This document shows, in pieces, positions 14,778 to 18,854 of a DNA stretch of 18,854 bases. The position numbers were made by a program, and so were the translations under genes. The stretch comes from Deltaproteobacteria bacterium. Lineage in GTDB: Bacteria; Desulfobacterota; Desulfovibrionia; Desulfovibrionales; Desulfovibrionaceae. The notes under the pieces are model-generated. The model did not search any database, had not been told where the DNA came from, and saw nothing but the letters and a program-made list of their open reading frames with translations. Location: assembly GCA_031280335.1 (NCBI GenBank), contig JAITGZ010000174.1, forward strand, positions 1 through 18,854, read 5' to 3'. Position 1 is the first letter of the stretch, and the number at the start of each line of letters is the position of its first letter.

Positions 14778-15475
14778 GCCGGAGCCTCTGCGGAAAAAAG
14801 TTTTTCCACACTGCCGGTCTGGTAACGGCGGCCCACACGTTTTTCTCCCGTGCAGTAGGAGCATAGGGCTGCGGGCATGTCATGGCGCAGTTTTCTGCCT
14901 TCCATGCCCGCTATGTCCGGCGTTTGCTCCAGGGCGCGCCACAAGGCCAGGCTGCCTGTGCCCAGGAGGCCGTTTACTTGGTAAACGGCGGCGGTGGAGT
15001 TGGCCGTGCCAAGGCCGAAGATAATGGCCTCGCGCTCTGCCTGGGATACCAGGTCGCCTTTGCTTAAGACCAGGATATCGGCCATGCTGAGGAGCGGCCC
15101 CATTTTTTGCGGGGCCTGGAGTCCGCCCAGGCTGTCCACCACGGTCAGGGCGGGTACGCCTTCAATATGCGGGGCGCAGCGCAGGCAAAGCCCGGCGGTT
15201 TCAATGAACAGATAATCGGCCTGACGGCTTAAGCCCCACTCCAGCGCTTCTTCCATGTTGGAGATAAAATAGTGATCCGGGCAGAGGTAGCCGCTGTGTC
15301 CGCCTATGGCCGGAATGCCCAGTTCGCGGGCGTAGCGCTCCGGGTCAAGGGAACTGCGCGTGTCAAATTTTACCGCTGCGGCTTTGAGTCCCTCCGCCTG
15401 CGTATGGCGCAGCAGGCGGACGATGACCGAGGTTTTTCCGGCGCTGGGCGCGCCGGCTACAATGATGGTCTTCAT
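14771..15475 (-). CDS. HypB/UreG/CobW-like (G3E) GTPase, possible metallochaperone
   Basis: A 234-residue P-loop GTPase. The P-loop GAPSAGKT is at 8-15, a switch-like FIETAGLC at 90-97, and LSKGDL at 137-142 in place of NKxD. This pattern is typical of the G3E class that delivers nickel, zinc or cobalt cofactors. Six cysteines are notable: Cys65 (GYLCPDH), Cys97 and Cys100 (CLRCAPH), Cys205 and Cys208 (CSYC), and the terminal Cys234. CxxC pairs next to His could bind a metal. AGGAG lies just before the ATG at 15475. It is the first gene after the promoter with a Fur-type box, and it overlaps the ABC ATPase. Iron control of a GTPase suggests a role when iron is scarce. The metal and target are unknown; HypB, UreG and CobW proper are less likely because none of their usual partners (hyp, ure, cob genes) is present. 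Confidence 0.85.
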   Translation of the reverse strand: MKTIIVAGAPSAGKTSVIVRLLRHTQAEGLKAAAVKFDTRSSLDPERYARELGIPAIGGHSGYLCPDHYFISNMEEALEWGLSRQADYLFIETAGLCLRCAPHIEGVPALTVVDSLGGLQAPQKMGPLLSMADILVLSKGDLVSQAEREAIIFGLGTANSTAAVYQVNGLLGTGSLALWRALEQTPDIAGMEGRKLRHDMPAALCSYCTGEKRVGRRYQTGSVEKLFSAEAPAC

Positions 15476-15496
15476 GTTCTCCTCATGGATTTAAAC

Positions 15497-15515
15497 AATG
15501 AAAGTGATTTTCATT
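15497..15515. promoter_or_regulatory. Fur box candidate
   Basis: AATGAAAGTGATTTTCATT is a perfect 7-5-7 inverted repeat. Its core TGAAAGTGATTTTCA matches the Fur 7-1-7 consensus TGATAAT-N-ATTATCA at 11 of 14 paired positions. It lies at about +8 to +26 from the predicted start site and 22 nt before the GTPase ATG, an ideal place for repression. Confidence 0.7.
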
Positions 15516-15529
15516 TTCTTAAGATGAGG

Positions 15530-15558
15530 GAAATAGCAGGGGCTGCAAAAAGTGTCAA
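15530..15558 (-). promoter_or_regulatory. Sigma-70 promoter of the GTPase-led block
   Basis: The minus strand has TTGACA (15558-15553), a 17-nt spacer and TATTTC (15535-15530), with TGC just before the -10 as an extended -10. Transcription would start near 15523, directly upstream of the Fur-type box. Confidence 0.6.
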
Positions 15559-15565
15559 TGGGTTT

Positions 15566-15592
15566 GGAGCGATTTAAAAGTGAAATTGTTCT
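15566..15592. repeat. Copy 3 of the AGAGCAATTTC palindromic repeat (diverged)
   Basis: Arms GGAGCGATTTA and GAAATTGTTCT around spacer AAAGT; four mismatches to the perfect arms. It lies just upstream of the -35 of the GTPase promoter. Confidence 0.55.
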
Positions 15593-15618
15593 GGGAACAT
15601 GTTTTAAGCGCAAACGTA

Positions 15619-15633
15619 GGCATAACGGCAAGG
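15619..15633 (-). repeat. Inverted fragment of the composite repeat
   Basis: On the minus strand CCTTGCCGTTATGCC is identical to 13873-13887. It is a short, inverted copy of the left boundary in the gap between the radical SAM gene and the GTPase. Confidence 0.45.
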
Positions 15634-15709
15634 TGTCTTGGGGTTTCATCTTCAAGGGGTTGTCTTGCGCCGTGATGGTTTGGCAGGGCGTCCCGGCTGA
15701 GCGGGGGTG

Positions 15710-16702
15710 TTACCTGAAGACATCCCGGCGGCGGAAGTCCGGCAGGTATTCCGCGCCTGCTTCCAGTTCCTGAACAAAGGCCCGTGTCAGTCCATGCTGC
15801 AGGGCCAGGTCCACGCCTTCTTCGTATTCGTCCGCACGCAGGGGGCGGAGCAGGCCGGGCAGGTCTCCGAAGTTTTCCGGCCTGCTTTGGGTGAGGTGCA
15901 GGGGTTGGTACTGGGCCATGAGGCTCAAATGCAGGTCAGGGCCGAAGTTTGCGGCCAGCAGGGGGATGAGGCTCCTGGTGCGGGCGAGATCCGCCGGCAG
16001 CACCAGGTGGCGGATGAGCAGCCCGCGCATGGCCGCGCCGCGCCGGTCCGTTTTAAGGTGGCCCACCTGGCGGAACATTTCCCGCAGGGCCGTTTGGTTT
16101 ACGGACACGTAGTCCTCAGCCCCCAGGAGGCGCAGGGCCAGGGGGTCGCGGTCTTGCGTCTTCAGGGCAGCGGGGCCGAGTTTGGCGTCCGGCAGGTAAA
16201 TATCCACCAGCCCGTCCAGGAGGCGCAGGGCAAGGATGGAGTCATAGCCGCCGCTGTTATAGACCACGGGCAGGCGCAGGCCCCTGGTTCTGGCCAGGCG
16301 CAGGGCCGGAACAATGGCGTGCGCATGGGGGGTGGGCGAGACCAGGTTGATGTTCAGCGCGCCTTTTTTTTGCAGCCCCAGCATAATTTCCGCCAGATCT
16401 TCGGTTGTGGTACTTTGTCCGGGCACAGGCGCGTTTGGGGTCACGGCATCCGGCTGTGAAATTTGCCAGTTCTGGCAAAAGACGCAGCGCAGATTGCAGC
16501 GGCTGAAAAAGATGGTTCCTGATCCTCCCAGAGCCGGGTCAAGTCCTGATATGGGCGGCTCCTCGCCATAATGGAGCAGGGCGGCGGCCAGTTCGGCCTG
16601 AGGGAGCGCCCCGCAGCGCCCGATCTGCCCCAGGTCGCGGCGTACCTGGCAGGCGTGCCCGCAAAGGGCGCAGAAATTTTTACTGAAAGGTTTGCGGCGC
16701 AT
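15710..16702 (-). CDS. PflX-like radical SAM protein
   Basis: A 330-residue radical SAM protein of the uncharacterised PflX group (related to pyruvate formate-lyase activating enzymes). The radical SAM motif CNLRCVFC has Cys69, Cys73 and Cys76 (CX3CX2C) to bind a 4Fe-4S cluster and SAM. Upstream, Cys11, Cys14, Cys18 and Cys30 (CALCGHAC...GRCG) form a second Cys-rich site seen in this group. Other family stretches are INLVSPTPHAHAIVPAL, VYNSGGYDS and IYLPDAKLG. GGAG lies very close to the ATG, a short spacing. Its role is unknown; a generic link to glycyl-radical activation is from the family name only, as no glycyl-radical enzyme is adjacent. It is 234 nt upstream of the GTPase, with a separate promoter in between, so it is probably its own transcription unit. 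No canonical terminator follows. Confidence 0.9.
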   Translation of the reverse strand: MRRKPFSKNFCALCGHACQVRRDLGQIGRCGALPQAELAAALLHYGEEPPISGLDPALGGSGTIFFSRCNLRCVFCQNWQISQPDAVTPNAPVPGQSTTTEDLAEIMLGLQKKGALNINLVSPTPHAHAIVPALRLARTRGLRLPVVYNSGGYDSILALRLLDGLVDIYLPDAKLGPAALKTQDRDPLALRLLGAEDYVSVNQTALREMFRQVGHLKTDRRGAAMRGLLIRHLVLPADLARTRSLIPLLAANFGPDLHLSLMAQYQPLHLTQSRPENFGDLPGLLRPLRADEYEEGVDLALQHGLTRAFVQELEAGAEYLPDFRRRDVFR

Positions 16703-16817
16703 ATCTCCGGCCTATAGCCAATAAAAAACCGGGACGCAAAGCTTTTAAACCGTGATCCGGCGGCGTCCGGGCGAACATGCCCATGTACCCCCGCCGCCCC
16801 GCTCAACCGAGCATCTG
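16703..16817. repeat. Short gap carrying a third AACATGCC boundary
   Basis: GGCGAACATGCC (16770-16781) matches the right boundary of the composite repeat at 10489-10500 and 13968-13979. The left boundary is not present. No terminator with a T-tract is visible after the transporter gene. Confidence 0.35.
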
Positions 16818-18797
16818 TCAGAAAAGTACACCCGTAGGTGTGGGAACGTTCAACAGCCGGGTAAAACCGATCCATACCAGCAAACAGACAGAAGCCGTTA
16901 CCGTCAGGGCATTCCGCAGAGTCTGGCGGCGGCTCGCTCTCTGATCCCGCAAAGCCAGAGTCATGCCGCACAAAAAGATCATTGAGGCCGGGTAAAAGCC
17001 CAACCAGGGCATGATAACAACATAAATCACGGAACCGGCGGCAACGATGGCAATGCGCCTGCCGGACACAGCCTCTCCGTCGCTGACTTTGACTTTGCGC
17101 AGGTATTTGCGTGCGCCGTTGCCCAGCAATAAAAGACCGCAGAGGCTGATGAAGGCAAGCAACAGTTCCGGCAGCGTGCGTCCCATCCCCTCCAAAACAT
17201 CCAATTGCGCGGCAAAGATCGCCGCAATGACCAAGGCGGTAACGCCTGCCAGCGCATCGGCAAGAGGAGAAGCGGTCGGGAGCAGGTTTTTTTCTTTTAT
17301 CACGCCGCTCTTGTCTTTCAAAGCAAGAAACGGCTGGACCAGGAGCGAAATACCGGTCAGCGCCGCCAATACCAATGCCACCGGACTGTTCAGAAACACC
17401 TGGAGTACGGAACCATCCAGGGCCAAGGCGAGTTGGGTCGTTCTGCCCACACTGTGGTCAATCATCACCCCTAGAATGATGCCCAGGGCCACGGCACCGT
17501 TGTCCAGGCCGATACGTCCGCACCAATGACCGAAAAAGCCGAAGCACAGCACCACCCACACATCCAGCATGCTGTTGCCGATGGCGTAGGCGCCTATGGC
17601 GGAAAAAACCACAATGGCAATGGCCACAATGGTGAGGCGTATTTTGAGCAGTCTGGTCATAAGCTTAACCAGCAGGAACCCGACGGGGATCATGAGCAGA
17701 TTCACGGCGAACTGGGACATGATGAAGGTGTAAACCAGATCGCCGGAAACAGTGAATACCTTGAATCCCGGCTGGATGCCCTTGGCCAGGAGAACTCCAA
17801 GAATCACCGCAGCCACCGCGCTGCCGGGTATGCCTAGGGTGAGCATGGGGATAAGCGCGCCGCCAATGACCGCATTGTTGGCACTTTCGCTGGCGGCCAC
17901 GCCCTCCAGTATGCCGGAGCCGTATTTTTCCGGGCGTTTATCCCAGCGTTTGGATTCGTTGTAGGCGATAATGGAGGCGATCTCACCTCCGGCCCCGGGC
18001 AGCATGCCCACAAAACCGCCGATGATGGAAGAGCGCAGCAAGATAAGCTTGCAGCGCTGCGCCAGCGTGCTAAAAACCATGTGCAGCGCCCTGGGGGTAG
18101 GGCAATAGTCCGCGATGTACGGCTTGTGGCTGCCCAGCAGGAAGAGTACCTGGGAGAAGGAAAAGAGACCGATCATGGCGGGGATGATGGAAATGCCCTG
18201 TACCAGAGGCGCATAGCCAAAGATGAAACGAGGTGAACCCTCATGGGGATCCAGCCCGATGCAGGAAACCAGTATGCCGATGGCTCCGGAAAGCAGACCC
18301 TTGAGCATGTTGCCGGACGACATGACCGCAATGGTGGAAAGACCGAACAGACAAAGCCACAGTATCTCCGGCGCGCCGAACTTAAGGGCGAAACGCGCCA
18401 GAGGCGCGGTCAGAAAGAGCAGCATCAAGGTGCCGATAATCCCGCCAAAGGAAGAAGATAAAAGCGAACCGTATAGTCCTATATCCGCCTTGCCTTTCCG
18501 GCACAGGGGCCAACCGTCAAAGGTGGTGGCCACGGAGGAGGGTGTGCCCGGCGTGCAGATGAGTACAGCCGCATTGGCCCCGCCGTAGATAGCCCCCGCA
18601 TAGATGGCCCCCAACATGATCAGCCCGCTGGTAGCGTCCATGGCAAAGGTGGCCGGCACCATCAAGGCCACGCCCATGGTGGCTGTAAGCCCGGGGAGCG
18701 AGCCCACAACGATGCCGCCGGTGAGTCCGGCCAACATCAACGTTATATGGACAGGCTCAAAAAGATGCAGCGCCGCTGGGCCGATGAATTCCAACAT
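16818..18797 (-). CDS. Tripartite tricarboxylate transporter, TctA-TctB fusion
   Basis: A 659-residue membrane protein. Residues 1 to about 500 are a full TctA large membrane subunit: the opening GGIVVGSLPGLTATMGVAL, the second signature IYGGANAAVLICTPGTPSSV, PGAGGEIASIIAYNESKRW and a strongly hydrophobic repeat structure. Residues about 505-659 form four hydrophobic helices with ARKYLRKVKVSDGEAV between them and LGFYPASMIFLCGMTLALRD, which fits the small subunit TctB. A normal TctA is about 500 residues, so the two membrane parts are fused. The periplasmic TctC-type binding protein is not in the window; it may lie beyond the right edge. GAGGAG precedes the ATG with a slightly long spacing. 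Substrates of the family are carboxylates such as citrate, and some members take up sulfolactate-type compounds. Confidence 0.92.
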   Translation of the reverse strand: MLEFIGPAALHLFEPVHITLMLAGLTGGIVVGSLPGLTATMGVALMVPATFAMDATSGLIMLGAIYAGAIYGGANAAVLICTPGTPSSVATTFDGWPLCRKGKADIGLYGSLLSSSFGGIIGTLMLLFLTAPLARFALKFGAPEILWLCLFGLSTIAVMSSGNMLKGLLSGAIGILVSCIGLDPHEGSPRFIFGYAPLVQGISIIPAMIGLFSFSQVLFLLGSHKPYIADYCPTPRALHMVFSTLAQRCKLILLRSSIIGGFVGMLPGAGGEIASIIAYNESKRWDKRPEKYGSGILEGVAASESANNAVIGGALIPMLTLGIPGSAVAAVILGVLLAKGIQPGFKVFTVSGDLVYTFIMSQFAVNLLMIPVGFLLVKLMTRLLKIRLTIVAIAIVVFSAIGAYAIGNSMLDVWVVLCFGFFGHWCGRIGLDNGAVALGIILGVMIDHSVGRTTQLALALDGSVLQVFLNSPVALVLAALTGISLLVQPFLALKDKSGVIKEKNLLPTASPLADALAGVTALVIAAIFAAQLDVLEGMGRTLPELLLAFISLCGLLLLGNGARKYLRKVKVSDGEAVSGRRIAIVAAGSVIYVVIMPWLGFYPASMIFLCGMTLALRDQRASRRQTLRNALTVTASVCLLVWIGFTRLLNVPTPTGVLF

Positions 18798-18816
18798 ACT
18801 GTTGTTTCTCCTCTTT

Positions 18817-18843
18817 AGAGCATATTAACTTTGAGATTATACA
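18817..18843. repeat. Copy 4 of the AGAGCAATTTC palindromic repeat (right arm decayed)
   Basis: AGAGCATATTA, spacer ACTTT, GAGATTATACA. The spacer and left arm match copy 1 (6198-6224). The following bases (TTTGGGGCTAT, to the window end) also recur at 6281-6291 downstream of copy 1, so the repeat unit may be longer than the palindrome. Confidence 0.5.
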
Positions 18844-18854
18844 TTTGGGGCTAT

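Noticed and set aside
14778..14864. Longer start of the soluble ABC ATPase at 14864
   Set aside because: The 29 extra residues fall inside the GTPase gene and do not resemble an ABC N-terminus; the ATG at 14777 gives the usual overlap.

Overview
The window (18,854 bases, GC-rich) looks like a chromosomal segment of an anaerobic sulfate/sulfite-reducing deltaproteobacterium, most likely of the Desulfovibrionaceae. This is inferred from gene content and intergenic style: a PflX-type radical SAM protein, a UxaA/SuyAB-type lyase pair, a TctA-TctB fusion, Fur- and FNR-like sites, and many palindromic intergenic repeats. No rRNA, tRNA, CRISPR array, insertion sequence or phage gene was seen. All fifteen recognised genes lie on the minus strand, so transcription runs from high to low coordinates.

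Layout from right to left (5' to 3' of the transcripts). (1) 18797-16818: a tripartite tricarboxylate transporter membrane protein with the TctA and TctB parts fused. (2) 16702-15710: a PflX-like radical SAM protein. (3) 15558-15497: a TTGACA/TATTTC promoter overlapped just downstream by a perfect 7-5-7 inverted repeat that fits a Fur box. (4) 15475-7990: a co-directional block that this promoter may drive, at least in part. It holds a HypB/UreG-like (G3E) GTPase, a soluble ABC ATPase without its own permease, a binding-protein-like protein without a signal peptide, a TonB-dependent receptor broken by one in-frame TAA, and a complete SsuA/SsuC/SsuB-type ABC importer. (5) 7809-6341: a two-subunit lyase of the altronate dehydratase/sulfolactate sulfo-lyase family, with ATGA coupling. 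(6) 6064-5051: a pseudo-receiver plus GAF-like protein behind a near-consensus sigma-54 promoter. (7) 4830-1084: a large hybrid histidine kinase, with a perfect FNR-type palindrome between it and the previous gene. (8) 1013 to the left edge: a coiled-coil protein followed by the N-terminal part of a protein resembling the N-terminus of an OmpA-family protein.

Functionally, region 4 reads as an iron- or metal-responsive acquisition module: outer-membrane receptor, periplasmic binding protein, permease and ATPase for import, plus three cytoplasmic proteins (GTPase, orphan ATPase, signal-less binding protein) that could handle, insert or release the imported metal or metal complex. The receptor nonsense codon means this copy of the route is probably damaged. 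Regions 6 and 7 read as a signalling unit that may respond to nitrogen or stress (sigma-54) and redox or oxygen (FNR-like).

The intergenic spaces carry at least three families of short repeats: a 27-nt palindrome with AGAGCAATTTC arms (four copies), a T-tract/GCCGC/A-tract hairpin (three copies, all inside the metal block), and a composite element bounded by GGGTGCCTTGCCGTT and AACATGCC.
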